Of a stretch of DNA of 64,000 bases, positions 1 to 9,071 are shown in pieces; the first letter of the stretch is position 1, and each line of letters starts with the position of its first letter. The position numbers were made by a program, and so were the translations under genes. Under the pieces are notes generated by a model, which saw nothing but the letters and a program-made list of their open reading frames with translations, had not been told where the DNA came from and did no database searches. This DNA is from Rhodoblastus acidophilus. GTDB taxonomy: Bacteria; Pseudomonadota; Alphaproteobacteria; Rhizobiales; Beijerinckiaceae. Location of the stretch: NCBI RefSeq assembly GCF_009720655.1, contig NZ_WNKS01000006.1:124001-188000 (forward strand). Reading direction: 5' to 3'.

Positions 1-2819
1 TGGGACAGGGTTTCGGGCGCGAGCGAATCCAGAACGTCGAAAATGTCGCGTTCGACCAGGGCGGACGGCGAGGTCTCGTAAACGGACGCGAAAACCTGGT
101 TGCAGAAGGTGATGCGGTTGGTGCGCGCGTCCCAGCTCACCAGCGAATCCTGCATCGACGCCAGAATGGTGCGCTGCCGCCGGTCGAGTTCGCGCACCTG
201 GGCCTGCGCGCGCTTCAGCTTGTCGATGTCGACCAGCGTGACCACCGAGCCCTGCATGTCCTCGCCGTCGACCCGGTAGGGCAGGATGCGCAGCAGATAG
301 CCGCGTCCGCCGACGCTGACCTCCTTCTCGCACAATTCGCGGCTCTCGCTCACCCGGTCGAGCAGCGCATGGAAATCGGCGTTGTCGAAGCGCACGGTGA
401 TGTGCGAGATCGGCCGGCCGACGTCATGGGGGATCAGGTTGAAGGCCTGCGCGGCGGCCGGCGTGTAGCGGCGCACATGCTTCTTGTCGTCGAGGAAGAT
501 GGTGCCGATCTCCGTCGCCTTGAGCAGGTGCTCCATGTCCAGCGTCACCTGGATCAGCTCGTCGATCTTGCGCTGGTGCTCCGAGGTGACCGAATAAAGC
601 TCCTCGTTGACGGAATGCAGCTCCTCGTTGGTGCTCTGCAATTCCTCGTTCGAGGCCATCAGCTCCTCGTTGGTGGATTGCAGCTCCTCGTTGCTGGTGG
701 CCAGCTCCTCGATGGCGGATTGCAGGTTTTCTTCGGTGGATTGCAGCTCGTCCAGAAGACCCTGGTTGCGGTGGCGCAGCTCCAGCACCTCGTCGGCGGT
801 GGACGCCGATTCCACCGCCGGCGCCGGCTCGGCCGCCCTGGGTTTTTCCTCGCGGGTCTCGATGGTCAGCAGCAGGAAGTCGCTGACGCCCTCGGATTCG
901 GACACGGGTTCGATCGACACCAGTTCGATCCGTTCGCCGGCTTCGGTCTCGCGCCTGATGCTGCGGCGAAATTTTGGAAACGGCATCCGCGCCAGGGGCG
1001 TCGCCAGACGCCCGTCCAGGGACGGGCTGTGCGCGCCCAGCCCGTTGGCGACGACCAGCGCGAGTTCGCGCGGCAGCATGTCGGCGATTTTTTGGGTGAA
1101 GACGCCCGGCTTCAGGTCGATGTATTTCGAGGCGTCGCCAAAAATGTGCAGCAGCGTTCCGTCGCGCGACAGCAGGAAGCCGGGCGGCGCGAAGCGGGCG
1201 AGCAGCTCCTTCAGCGCGGCGAATGTGGCGCGGGACACGTCCCGGGAGGGCGCGAGTCCGCGCGTCGCTTCGACCGCGCGCGCCGCGCCGCCGTGACTTG
1301 TGTGCAGGCCGCGCGGCGTGAGCACGCCGGTGGGCAACAGCCTGACGTCGCGCGTCTTGGTGAAAATGCGCCACTTCTGGTTGACGGTCTTGAATTCGTT
1401 GGCGACATCGCCGAGCGATTCGCTCGGGCCAAGGAAGGCCACGCCGCCCGCGACCAGGCAGAAATGGAACAGGTTGAGCGCGAATTTTTGCGCGTCCTCG
1501 TCGAAATAGATCAGCACATTGCGGCAGGTGAGCAGGTCGATGCGCGCGAACGGCGGGTCCTTGAGAATATTGTGCTGGCTGAAGACGATCAGGCGGCGGA
1601 TGCTTTTTCGGATGCGGACATGGTCGCCTTCGCGCTCGAAATAGCGTTCGACGTGCTCGGCGGGCAATGGGGCGACCGCCGAGGCCGGAAAGAGCCCCGC
1701 CGAGGCCACGGCCAGGGTCTGGGCGTGGATGTCGGTGGCGAGAATTTTCAAGTTCAGCCGCTTGCCCAGCGCTTCCGCGGCTTCGGCGAAACAGATGGCG
1801 ATCGAATAGGCCTCCTCGCCCGAGGAACAGCCGGCCACCCAGACGCGAATCTCGCGCTCGTCGCCGATGCGCTCGACCAGCGGCTTGACCACCTGTTCGA
1901 TCAGCGCCTCGAACGCCTCGGCGTCGCGAAAAAAGGCGGTGACGTCGACCAGCAGGTCGTTGAACAGATTCGCCACCTCCTCGCGGTTGATCGCCAGGAA
2001 GTCGGCGTAATCGACCAGGCTCAGGCAGCCGACCAGACCCATGCGCCGGCGGATGCGGCGCTCCATCGTCGGGTGCTTGTAGACGCTGAAATCGATGTCG
2101 TAGCGCGACTTGATGATCGAGAAGATCGTCGCGAACGGGTCCGCCTCGAGAAGGAGTTCATGACGGGGTTGCGGCGGCGCGTCGCCGCTCAGGCGCTCGG
2201 CGATCAGCGCCGGGAGATTTTCGGGCGCGGCGACCCCGTCGGCGAGGTTTTTCGCCAGCACCGAGGACGGCATCGAATCGAATTTCGCGCTCGACGGCTC
2301 CTGGACGAAGACGCCGCCGCCGCATTTCTTGATGGCTTCGCAGCCTTTGGTTCCGTCCGAACCCGTGCCCGACAGGATGACGCCGATGGCGCGCGCGCCG
2401 AATTCCGCCGCGGCCGAGGCGAAGAAGGAATTGATCGGCAGATTGAGGCCGCCGACCTTTTCGGACGGGAACAGCCGGAACCGCCCGCTTTCGAGCCGCA
2501 TCTCCTGGCGCGCGGGATTGAGATAGATGACGTTCGGCTCGATCGGCATGCCCGTCTCGGCCTTGCGAATCGGCAGGCCGGAATGCCGGGACAGCAGCTC
2601 GTCCATCATGGAGCGGAAATTCGGATCGAGATGCTGGATGACGACGTAGGCCGCCCCGGTGTCGTTGGGGACGAAGTCGAAGAATTTTTCCAGCGCGTCC
2701 AGGCCGCCGGCGCTGGCGCCGATGGCGATCACGGCCAGAGGCGGCTCCGCCGTCTTGGCCCTGCGCGGCTTGCCTCCGGCCTGAGCCCCCCGCTTCGTCG
2801 ATTGACCCGGTTCTTTCAC
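1..2819 (-). CDS. CheB-CheR-PAS hybrid signalling protein (partial, C-terminus beyond window)
   Basis: This is a cytoplasmic fusion of a chemotaxis-type methylesterase, an SAM-dependent methyltransferase and PAS sensor modules. The frame stays open for 939 codons and runs off the left edge. The CheB domain (about residues 28-210) has the catalytic triad Ser36 (GASAGG), His63 (IQHLD) and Asp155 (GTGSDG). The CheR domain (about 225-470) has the SAM-binding motif [11 protein letters not shown] near residue 330. Residues about 695-745 form a coiled coil of repeated S/T-N-E-E-L units, followed by a PAS_10-like domain (about 750-850) and a second PAS. No phosphoacceptor receiver precedes CheB. The GTG start at 2819 follows a GGGAGGCGGGG ribosome site; no in-frame ATG lies nearby. 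Family knowledge: such proteins often end in an HWE or HisKA kinase, which would lie outside the window. No chemoreceptor operon is adjacent, so the target proteins are unknown. Confidence 0.9.
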   Translation of the reverse strand, partial: MKEPGQSTKRGAQAGGKPRRAKTAEPPLAVIAIGASAGGLDALEKFFDFVPNDTGAAYVVIQHLDPNFRSMMDELLSRHSGLPIRKAETGMPIEPNVIYLNPARQEMRLESGRFRLFPSEKVGGLNLPINSFFASAAAEFGARAIGVILSGTGSDGTKGCEAIKKCGGGVFVQEPSSAKFDSMPSSVLAKNLADGVAAPENLPALIAERLSGDAPPQPRHELLLEADPFATIFSIIKSRYDIDFSVYKHPTMERRIRRRMGLVGCLSLVDYADFLAINREEVANLFNDLLVDVTAFFRDAEAFEALIEQVVKPLVERIGDEREIRVWVAGCSSGEEAYSIAICFAEAAEALGKRLNLKILATDIHAQTLAVASAGLFPASAVAPLPAEHVERYFEREGDHVRIRKSIRRLIVFSQHNILKDPPFARIDLLTCRNVLIYFDEDAQKFALNLFHFCLVAGGVAFLGPSESLGDVANEFKTVNQKWRIFTKTRDVRLLPTGVLTPRGLHTSHGGAARAVEATRGLAPSRDVSRATFAALKELLARFAPPGFLLSRDGTLLHIFGDASKYIDLKPGVFTQKIADMLPRELALVVANGLGAHSPSLDGRLATPLARMPFPKFRRSIRRETEAGERIELVSIEPVSESEGVSDFLLLTIETREEKPRAAEPAPAVESASTADEVLELRHRNQGLLDELQSTEENLQSAIEELATSNEELQSTNEELMASNEELQSTNEELHSVNEELYSVTSEHQRKIDELIQVTLDMEHLLKATEIGTIFLDDKKHVRRYTPAAAQAFNLIPHDVGRPISHITVRFDNADFHALLDRVSESRELCEKEVSVGGRGYLLRILPYRVDGEDMQGSVVTLVDIDKLKRAQAQVRELDRRQRTILASMQDSLVSWDARTNRITFCNQVFASVYETSPSALVERDIFDVLDSLAPETLS

Positions 2820-3105
2820 CAACCCCGCCTCCCGCCCGACGAGGGTTTATGGTCGTCACGCCGCGCGGCTCAAGATACCGAGGCGCCGAGGCAAATCAAT
2901 TCGGAAGATCAAAGACTCCCCGGGCTCTTTCGTCGCGGCGGCGGTCGTCGGCGCGTTTCCTTTGGACCGCCAACAGCTTCGCCGTTTCGCCGCCGCGCTC
3001 GCGTGGCGACGCGACGTCATAGACTTGACCAAGATCAGAACGCAGCGTCAGCGCGCCAAGCGTCGCTCGGCCACAATTGATTCGATAGATTGCGGCGCAA
3101 AAGTG

Positions 3106-3121
3106 TTAACGCTCCCTTAAC
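3106..3121. promoter_or_regulatory. CtrA-type box upstream of lpxC
   Basis: The 618-bp gap between the CheB-CheR gene and lpxC contains TTAAC-N6-TTAAC, a perfect match to the alphaproteobacterial CtrA consensus TTAA-N7-TTAAC. It lies about 320 bp before the lpxC start. Nothing else in the gap looks coding. That CtrA binds here is inference from the motif. Confidence 0.55.
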
Positions 3122-3437
3122 AACTGCGTGTGGCCGCCGAATCACTGTCAATATGCTGCTGATGGGTCATGTCGAAAACACGGTTAAATTTGTAACAGGC
3201 GCGTAAGAAAGTTTGATTTGGTTTGACAGGGGGGTGCGGTTACCTTCTAGACGTGGCGCAGCGCATTGCGCCGTCGCCGCTCCAGAGCGACCGGGCCTCA
3301 AGGGTTCGCGCACAGTGGAGCCGAAGAGAAAAAGTCCGGCGCGCCGCCTTCGGGACCAATGTCTCGCGAAAATGTGGCGACAGCCGGTCAAAAGCGGAAC
3401 GCTCCCGCGAATCTTGCGGGGCGAAAAAAAGATCGGG

Positions 3438-4385
3438 ATGCGAATGAAGTCGACCCAACAGACCACGCTTCGGAACCGCGTCGTCGTCTCCGGAGGCATC
3501 GGGGTTCACTCGGGCAAGCCCGTCCGCCTCGTCCTCAATCCCGCGGAAGCCGGCGTCGGCATCGTCTTCCAGCGCACCGGCCTCGCCAATGGCGCCAGCC
3601 GCCGAATCGAAGCCCGCCATTCCAAAGTCACCATGACCGACCTGTGCACGGTGATCGGCGAAGAAGGCAAAAATCTCGTCGCCACCATCGAACATCTGGT
3701 CGCCGCCCTGCGCGGACTGAACGTCGACAATTGCCTGATCGAAGTCGACGGCCCGGAAACCCCGATCATGGACGGCTCCGCCGCCGCCTTCGTCGAGGCC
3801 ATCGACAGCGTCGGCCTCACCAGCCTCGAAGCGCCCCGCCGCTTCATAAAAATTCTCAAGACGGTGCGCATTGAACACGGCCGCGGCTATTCCGAGCTGC
3901 GCCCCGCCAGCGAGGGCTTCAACCTCGACGTCGAAATCGATTTCGACAATCCGGTGATCGGCCGCCAGCGGAAAATTCTGGACCTGGAGCCGCAGGCCTT
4001 CCGCCGCGAACTCGCCCGCGCCCGCACCTTCGGCTTCCTCTCCGACGTGGAAAAACTCACCAAGATGGGTTTTGCGCTCGGCGCCTCGCTGGAAAACTCG
4101 GTCGGCATCGACGGCGACCGCATCCTCAACCCCGAGGGCCTGCGCTATGCCGACGAATTCGTCCGCCACAAGATGCTGGACGCCGTCGGCGACCTCGCGC
4201 TCGCCGGCGCGCCGCTGATCGGCGCCTACCAGTCCTATTGCGGCGGCCACAAGATGAATGTCGCCGTGCTCGACGCCCTGTTCGCCGACAAGCGCGCCTG
4301 GCGTTTCGTCGAGGCCCCCGTCCCTCACCGCGAGGGCGCCCGCGCCGACCTTCGCGCTCCCGCCTTCCTGCCGGAACGCAACTGA
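3438..4385 (+). CDS. lpxC: UDP-3-O-acyl-N-acetylglucosamine deacetylase LpxC
   Basis: LpxC is the zinc enzyme for the committed step of lipid A synthesis: it deacetylates UDP-3-O-acyl-GlcNAc in the cytoplasm. The 315-residue protein has the hallmark zinc ligands His86 in EHLVAAL and His244/Asp248 in HKMLDAVGDL. It also has the PIMDGSAAAF loop, FGFLSDVE, and a C-terminal GGHKMN. Length is close to the usual 300-310. The frame is open further upstream, but that part is basic, unlike LpxC, and lacks homology. ATG 3438 (MRMKSTQQ) was chosen; ATG 3444 is equally possible. In many alphaproteobacteria lpxC follows the ftsQAZ cluster. Here it stands alone behind a signalling gene, with a CtrA-type box upstream, and is followed by a hairpin terminator. 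Confidence 0.97.
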   Translation: MRMKSTQQTTLRNRVVVSGGIGVHSGKPVRLVLNPAEAGVGIVFQRTGLANGASRRIEARHSKVTMTDLCTVIGEEGKNLVATIEHLVAALRGLNVDNCLIEVDGPETPIMDGSAAAFVEAIDSVGLTSLEAPRRFIKILKTVRIEHGRGYSELRPASEGFNLDVEIDFDNPVIGRQRKILDLEPQAFRRELARARTFGFLSDVEKLTKMGFALGASLENSVGIDGDRILNPEGLRYADEFVRHKMLDAVGDLALAGAPLIGAYQSYCGGHKMNVAVLDALFADKRAWRFVEAPVPHREGARADLRAPAFLPERN

Positions 4386-4406
4386 ACGCTTCCCGCCTCA
4401 AAAACC

Positions 4407-4435
4407 AAGGCGCCGCCGCGAGGCTGGCGCCTTTT
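4407..4435 (+). terminator. Rho-independent terminator after lpxC
   Basis: An AAGGCGCC / GGCGCCTT inverted repeat with an 11-nt spacer is followed directly by a run of T, 22 bp after the lpxC stop. Confidence 0.7.
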
Positions 4436-4439
4436 GCAT

Positions 4440-4616
4440 GCCGTCCTCATCCTGAGGAAGCCGCCGCGAAGCGACCGCTTCAGACTGCCGTGGACCGCCC
4501 TCGTTGTTCGAGACGGAGGCTCCGCCTCCTCGTCACCATGAGGGCTCCGGATCTGTTTTTTATAGAGAACACCCACATGGTGAGGAGGCCGCGAAAGCAG
4601 CGGTCTCGAACCATGG
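4440..4616. repeat. Interspersed imperfect palindrome between lpxC and bamD
   Basis: The 407-bp lpxC-bamD gap is mostly filled by repeat-like DNA: CCTCATCCTGAGGA, GGAGGCTCCGCCTCC, and CATGGTGAGGAGGC ... GGTCTCGAACCATGG. Such CTCATGGTGAGGAGG palindromes are common intergenic repeats in Hyphomicrobiales. No gene is apparent in it. Confidence 0.4.
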
Positions 4617-4792
4617 CCATCAGAACGTCCCGTGTCATCGCAGGCGCCGCAACGCGGCGGCTGTCTCGAAGGACCTGACTTAAATTCGCCGCAAAAGCCC
4701 GGCTTTTGTGGCAACGCGCCGCTATAGCCTCGCGACGCGACATCCGTTACAAGCGCTCGAACGCGATCGCCAAACCTGTCCAGAGCCCCAAG

Positions 4793-5650
4793 ATGAACCG
4801 CAAAAGCGAATATGGCCCGAAACTGTTTTTGGCGCTTGCCGCGCTCGCCGTGTCCGGCGCGCCCGCGCTTGCCTTTTCGCTGGAAGACCTCAATCCGTTC
4901 GGCCCCTCCAAATACGAGCAGAAGGTCGATCCGCAGGTTCCCGCCGACCATTTCTACAACGAGGGCCTGACCAAGCTCGAAAAGGGCGATTACGAAGGCG
5001 CGGCGAAGAAATTCGGCGAGCTGCAGAAGAAGCATCCGTTCACCCAGCACGCGCGCAAGGCGCTGCTGATGGAGGTCTATTCCAACTATCGCGAAGGCAA
5101 GACCACCGACACCACAACCGCCGCCGACCGCTACCTGTCGCTCTATCCGAATACGCCGGAAGCGGCCTATGTCACCTATCTCGCGGGTCAGGTTCTGTTC
5201 GAAAACATGCCCGACATTCATCGCGACCAGGGCAACATGACCAAGGCGATGAAATATTTCCAGGCGGTCGTGGAAAAATACCCGAAATCCGACTATGCCG
5301 CCGACGCCCGCACCAAGCTGCAAATCGCGCGCGACCAGCTCGCCGCCTATGAGCTGAACGTCGGCCGCTTCTACATGAAGAAGGAAAATTACGCGGCCGC
5401 CATCAACCGCTTCCGCGAAGTCCTGTTCAAATACCAGACCACGCGCGAAGCCGAGGAGGCGCTGGAGCGCCTGACCGAATGCTACCTCGCCATCGGCGTC
5501 ACCCACGAGGCGCAGACCGCCGCCGCCGTGCTCGGCGCCAACTACCCCAACTCGCCGTTTTACCAGGATGCGTTCGACCGGCTGAAGGGCCAGGGCCTGT
5601 CGCCGAAGGAAAGCCAGGACTCCTGGATCTCCAAGCTTTTCCGCAGCTGA
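4793..5650 (+). CDS. bamD: Outer membrane assembly protein BamD (ComL family)
   Basis: BamD is an essential periplasmic TPR subunit of the BAM complex that inserts beta-barrel proteins into the outer membrane. The 285-residue product starts with a signal sequence (residues about 7-24). It then has five TPR-like helical pairs, with family hallmarks such as FYNEG...KGDYEGAAKKF, YPNTPEAAYVTYLAG and YPKSDYAADARTKL. Oddly, no cysteine follows the hydrophobic segment: the region reads VSGAPALAFSLEDLNPFG, so the usual lipobox is missing and signal peptidase I cleavage after ALA looks likely. The start at ATG 4793 leaves a normal signal peptide; upstream in-frame codons are basic and implausible. recN follows 62 bp downstream in the same direction, as in many relatives. 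Confidence 0.93.
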   Translation: MNRKSEYGPKLFLALAALAVSGAPALAFSLEDLNPFGPSKYEQKVDPQVPADHFYNEGLTKLEKGDYEGAAKKFGELQKKHPFTQHARKALLMEVYSNYREGKTTDTTTAADRYLSLYPNTPEAAYVTYLAGQVLFENMPDIHRDQGNMTKAMKYFQAVVEKYPKSDYAADARTKLQIARDQLAAYELNVGRFYMKKENYAAAINRFREVLFKYQTTREAEEALERLTECYLAIGVTHEAQTAAAVLGANYPNSPFYQDAFDRLKGQGLSPKESQDSWISKLFRS

Positions 5651-5712
5651 TCGTTTCTTGAATTCGCGCGGCGTTTTTGCGAGAAACACCTTCAACGCTG
5701 CGGAAGACCAAA

Positions 5713-7383
5713 ATGCTCGTCCAGCTCGCGATCCGCGACATCGTCCTGATTGACCGGCTGGAGCTGGATTTCGGCGCCGGCATGACCGTGCTCACCGGCG
5801 AAACCGGCGCGGGCAAGAGCATCCTGCTCGACGCCTTCTCGCTGGCGCTCGGCGGACGCGGCGACGGCGCCCTGGTGCGCGCCGGCCAGCCGCAGGGCCA
5901 GGTGACCGCGGTGTTCGATCCGCCGCTCGACCATCCCGCCCGCCAGATCGCCGCCGAACAGGAAATTCTGGTCGATGGCGACCTGATCCTGCGCCGCGTG
6001 CAGCTCGCCGACGGCCGCAGCCGCGCCTATGTCAACGACCAGCCGGTTTCGGTGCAGGTTTTGCGCGCCATCGGCCGGGAGATGGTCGAGATTCACGGCC
6101 AGCACGACGACCGGGCGCTGGCCGATCCCGCTCTGCACCGCACGCTGGTGGATGCGTTCGGCGGCTTGGAGCCTTTGGCCGAATCGACGCGCTCGGCCCA
6201 TATCCAATGGCGGCACGCCGAACGGCTTTTGCAGGACGAGCAGCAAAAAATCGAGCTGGCGCGCAAGGAAGCCGATTATCTCAACCATTCCTTCGACGAA
6301 CTGTCAAAACTGCGCCCGGAGCCGGGCGAGGAGGAACGGCTCGCCGGCGAACGCATCGCCATGCAGCAGGCGGAAAAAGTTTTTGGCGAATTGCGCGACG
6401 CCCAGGACACAGTGTCCGGCGACGGCTCGCCGCTCGCCCAGCTTTCGGGCGTGCTGCGCCGGCTCGACCGCCGCCAGCCCCAGGCGCCCACGCTGATCGA
6501 TCCCTGCCTTCAGGCGCTCGACGCCGCGCTCAACGCGCTCGACCATGCCCAGCAGGTGTTGGACCAGGCGCTGCGCGACGCCCGGTTCGACCCGCGCGAG
6601 CTGGAGCGGGTGGAGGAGCGGCTGTTCGCCCTGCGCGCCGCCGCCCGCAAATATGGCGCGCCGGTCGAAAGCCTTTCGGCGCTGGCGCAAAAGATCGCCG
6701 ACGACCTCGCCGCGCTCGACGCCGGGGAAAACCGTCTCAAGCAGCTGGAAGTCGAGCGCGAGGCGACGCAAGCCGCATTCCGAACATGCTGCGCGGCGCT
6801 GAGCAAGGCGCGCAAAAAGGCGGCGGCCGAGCTGGACAAGGCGGTCAACGCCGAACTGCCGCCGCTGAAACTGGCCGACGCGAAGTTTTCGACCGAGATC
6901 ACCCTGGACGAGGCCGGCGCCAACGCCGATGGGTCCGAAAGAATCGAGTTCTGGGTGCAGACCAACCCCGGCGCCCGCCCCGGCCCGATGATGAAAGTGG
7001 CCTCGGGCGGCGAGCTGTCGCGGTTCATGCTGGCGCTCAAAGTGGTTTTGGCGGATCGGGGCTCGGCGCCGACCCTGGTGTTCGACGAGATCGATTCCGG
7101 CGCGGGCGGCGCGGTGGCCGACGCGATCGGCCAGCGGCTGGCGCGGCTGGCGGAACGGGTGCAGGTTCTGACCGTCACCCACGCGCCGCAGGTGGCGGCG
7201 CGGGCGGAGACGCATCTGCGCATCTCGAAACATCTGGCCGACAAGGGGGCGCGGGCCGCGACCAGCGTGGCGCCGCTGGAAGATCGCCACAGGCTGGAGG
7301 AAATCGCGCGCATGCTGTCGGGGGCGAAGATTACCGATGAGGCGCGGGCGGCGGCGGCGCGGCTGATGGACGGGTCGGAGTGA
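5713..7383 (+). CDS. recN: DNA repair ATPase RecN
   Basis: RecN is an SMC-like ATPase acting in double-strand break repair. The 556-residue protein matches the family length of about 550. It has the Walker A motif GETGAGKS (residues 29-36), a central coiled-coil region (about 150-370), the ABC-type signature [14 protein letters not shown], and Walker [10 protein letters not shown] followed by VTHAPQVAA. The start at ATG 5713 gives the standard N-terminus [18 protein letters not shown]; an upstream in-frame start adds residues not seen in the family. It lies 62 bp after bamD and is probably co-transcribed. No LexA box was identified in the short gap. Confidence 0.96.
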   Translation: MLVQLAIRDIVLIDRLELDFGAGMTVLTGETGAGKSILLDAFSLALGGRGDGALVRAGQPQGQVTAVFDPPLDHPARQIAAEQEILVDGDLILRRVQLADGRSRAYVNDQPVSVQVLRAIGREMVEIHGQHDDRALADPALHRTLVDAFGGLEPLAESTRSAHIQWRHAERLLQDEQQKIELARKEADYLNHSFDELSKLRPEPGEEERLAGERIAMQQAEKVFGELRDAQDTVSGDGSPLAQLSGVLRRLDRRQPQAPTLIDPCLQALDAALNALDHAQQVLDQALRDARFDPRELERVEERLFALRAAARKYGAPVESLSALAQKIADDLAALDAGENRLKQLEVEREATQAAFRTCCAALSKARKKAAAELDKAVNAELPPLKLADAKFSTEITLDEAGANADGSERIEFWVQTNPGARPGPMMKVASGGELSRFMLALKVVLADRGSAPTLVFDEIDSGAGGAVADAIGQRLARLAERVQVLTVTHAPQVAARAETHLRISKHLADKGARAATSVAPLEDRHRLEEIARMLSGAKITDEARAAAARLMDGSE

Positions 7384-7437
7384 CGCGTTGAACCCCGCGC
7401 CGCAGAGTCTTGCTTTATTGGCGTGGAGGTCTTGCTC

Positions 7438-7704
7438 ATGGCGACGACGGTCACGGTGAAGGGTCAGGTCACGCTGCCGAAAGCGGTGCGCGACGCCGCC
7501 GGCATCAAGCCCGGCGACCGCGTCGAGGTGCGCGCCGCGCCGGGCGGCGGCATTCTGATCGAACGGGAACAAAAGGCTCCGACCGATGCCGATGCGTACC
7601 GCCGCCAGTTGCAGGAGATTGCGCGGCGGCAGCCTTTTCGCGGCGGGCCGCTGACCGGCATGACCAGCGATGAAATCATGCAATTGCTGCGTGGCGAGGA
7701 ATAA
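7438..7704 (+). CDS. AbrB/VapB-type antitoxin (orphan)
   Basis: This is an 88-residue swapped-hairpin AbrB/MazE-type DNA-binding protein, the antitoxin half of a VapBC-like pair. The N-terminus TVTVKGQVTLPKAVRDAAGIKPGDRVEV is the diagnostic fold. The C-terminal tail (about 45-88) would wrap the toxin. The ATG at 7438 is preceded by GGAGGT. It should repress its own promoter, which must lie in the short gap after recN. The cognate toxin directly downstream is inactivated, so the antitoxin is now an orphan. Confidence 0.85.
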   Translation: MATTVTVKGQVTLPKAVRDAAGIKPGDRVEVRAAPGGGILIEREQKAPTDADAYRRQLQEIARRQPFRGGPLTGMTSDEIMQLLRGEE

Positions 7705-7757
7705 TTCTCGTCGACACCAATATCCTGATCGACATTTTTCAGAACGACGCCGTCTAG
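7701..7757 (+). pseudogene. Remnant of a VapC PIN-domain toxin
   Basis: Overlapping the antitoxin stop, the sequence reads ATA then ILVDTNILIDIFQNDAV and a TAG stop (7755-7757). This is the exact N-terminal signature of a PIN toxin, including the first catalytic Asp in LVDTN. The expected ATG is ATA, consistent with a G-to-A change that would also have turned the antitoxin TGA into TAA. The frame ends after 17 codons and no further PIN sequence follows. It looks like a truncated, silent toxin relic. Confidence 0.75.
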
Positions 7758-7789
7758 GCGGCGTGAACGACACCGCTTCGGCAAGTGGG

Positions 7790-7826
7790 TTGGCGTGGAT
7801 GCCCGCGACAAGCGCGGGCATGACGG
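7790..7826. repeat. Short interspersed palindrome
   Basis: GTGGATGCCCGCGACAAG / CGCGGGCATGAC forms a hairpin. It belongs to the same family as the larger copies at 27189-27318 and 54110-54221. Confidence 0.45.
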
Positions 7827-7848
7827 TTTAGAGTTGGCGGCGTCGCGC

Positions 7849-8619
7849 TCAAAACGCCCAGTAGGCGCGGGCGTGGGGCGCGCCGTACCACAGCGCCAGT
7901 CCGAACAGCACCGTGCGTATGTTAAAAATGCTGAACAGATCGAGCCATCCCCGCGCCGCCGCGGGTTCGGTCGCCGCGCCCTGGACGTAGTGGCCAGCGC
8001 GCAGCCACGGCAGCCAAAACGTCCGGCAAAATTCGGCGTTGAGGAAATCGCAATGCGACAGGCCGGCATGGCGCCGGTCCCGGACCCAGGATTTTCGGAA
8101 GCCATGGGCGCCCGCGGAGCCGTAGCCGAACGTGACCGCCTCCGCCACCGCCGGCCAGATGTCCCGCGCGCCGATGTCATTGATCAGCGGCCCGTTGAAC
8201 CGGGTCTTGTGATCGTCCCAACAAAAACTCGACGGCGTCACGCCACCGCAGAAAATGATCCGGTCGAAGGTGAGTTCCTCGCATTCGCGTAAAACGTGCG
8301 CGAACACATAGGCGCCAAAACTGTGGGCGATGACGGAGACGGGGGCGGCGCTGTCGCGCACGATCTCGCGGATTTGCGCCTTGGCCTGCTCGATGGCCTG
8401 GCGGCGAAAGCGCCCGACCGGCGCCAGAAACCGAAACAGGTCGATGTAGCCGTAATTGGTGAGATGGGCGGTCACGCCGGCATCCCGCAAGGTCGCTTCG
8501 ATTTCCGGGCGCCAAAGGGTGTTTGAACGGATGCCGTGAATGAGAATGACGACGGGAGGGCGTGCAGCCTCTGGCGAACGGACGCGGTTAACCGACGCCT
8601 TGCATCGGAGCGATTCCAC
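7849..8619 (-). CDS. Alpha/beta-hydrolase-like protein
   Basis: This is a predicted hydrolase of unknown substrate. It has the oxyanion-type motif VVILIHGIRSN near the N-terminus. The nucleophile elbow IAHSFGAY replaces the first Gly of G-x-S-x-G with Ala. SHCDFLN near residue 200 could supply a late catalytic His. The C-terminal 30 residues are hydrophobic (FSIFNIRTVLFGLALWYG) and may be a membrane anchor. The frame is open up to 8847, but its distal part translates an interspersed repeat (RHCEERSDEAI) and is not credible. No ATG exists downstream of that, so GTG 8619 (AGGAG just upstream) is my best guess. The start is uncertain and no neighbour suggests a role. Confidence 0.6.
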   Translation of the reverse strand: MESLRCKASVNRVRSPEAARPPVVILIHGIRSNTLWRPEIEATLRDAGVTAHLTNYGYIDLFRFLAPVGRFRRQAIEQAKAQIREIVRDSAAPVSVIAHSFGAYVFAHVLRECEELTFDRIIFCGGVTPSSFCWDDHKTRFNGPLINDIGARDIWPAVAEAVTFGYGSAGAHGFRKSWVRDRRHAGLSHCDFLNAEFCRTFWLPWLRAGHYVQGAATEPAAARGWLDLFSIFNIRTVLFGLALWYGAPHARAYWAF

Positions 8620-8734
8620 GCTCCTCGCGAAATTTTCAGTCTGGACGACGTGTTGCAGCAATGGGGCGCTCGCCAAATTTCCTTGATCTGCATCAATATG
8701 ACGGGAGAAATCTTTACGTTCAAGTGTGGCCGCG

Positions 8735-8825
8735 CAATCATCGCGAGCGGAGCGATCCAGCCTGCGACGCGCGGGGTCGCGGATGGCTTCGTCGCTGCGC
8801 TCCTCGCAATGACGGCGGGAGGCGG
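8735..8825. repeat. Interspersed repeat (GCGAGGAGCGNAGCGA type)
   Basis: The 452-bp gap between the hydrolase and ettA contains ATCGCGAGCGGAGCGATCC ... TCGTCGCTGCGCTCCTCGC-AATGACGG. This is a widespread alphaproteobacterial intergenic repeat whose translation gives CEERSDEAI. A related copy lies around 23205-23310. The remainder of the gap holds the hairpin at 8958-8992 and no gene. Confidence 0.5.
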
Positions 8826-8957
8826 TCACGAAAAAGGCCGGGCGCATCGCCCGGACTCAGACGGCTGATACGGTTTCCGCAAGATCGCTTCGCGATCCGC
8901 GAAAACGAAATCGCGCGGAAATCCTTCAGGCGAAGGGCGGATTTTCGCGCGAGCGGA

Positions 8958-8992
8958 ATACGATTTCCGAACTGATCGTTCGGAAATCGTAT
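8958..8992. repeat. Perfect 15-bp inverted repeat
   Basis: ATACGATTTCCGAAC and its exact reverse complement flank a 5-nt TGATC loop. Degenerate pieces of the same word (GATACGGTTTCCGCAAGATCG, GCGGAAATCC) lie 50-90 bp to the left. There is no T-run, so it is more likely a repeat element than a terminator. Confidence 0.55.
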
Positions 8993-9071
8993 GACACATC
9001 CGGGACCACCCTCGCCCTTCGAGACGCCTGCTCCGCAGGGTGAGGGCTACTTGATTGAACCCGGCCTTAAA

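Noticed and set aside
369-3080. Long plus-strand open frame of 903 codons
   Set aside because: It is antisense to the CheB-CheR-PAS gene, whose catalytic motifs are clear on the minus strand; the plus translation is low-complexity and charged, as expected from a GC-rich shadow.
7849-8847. Longer version of the hydrolase starting at 8847
   Set aside because: The extra N-terminus reads RHCEERSDEAIRDPARR, the translation of a widespread intergenic repeat, so the real start is downstream.
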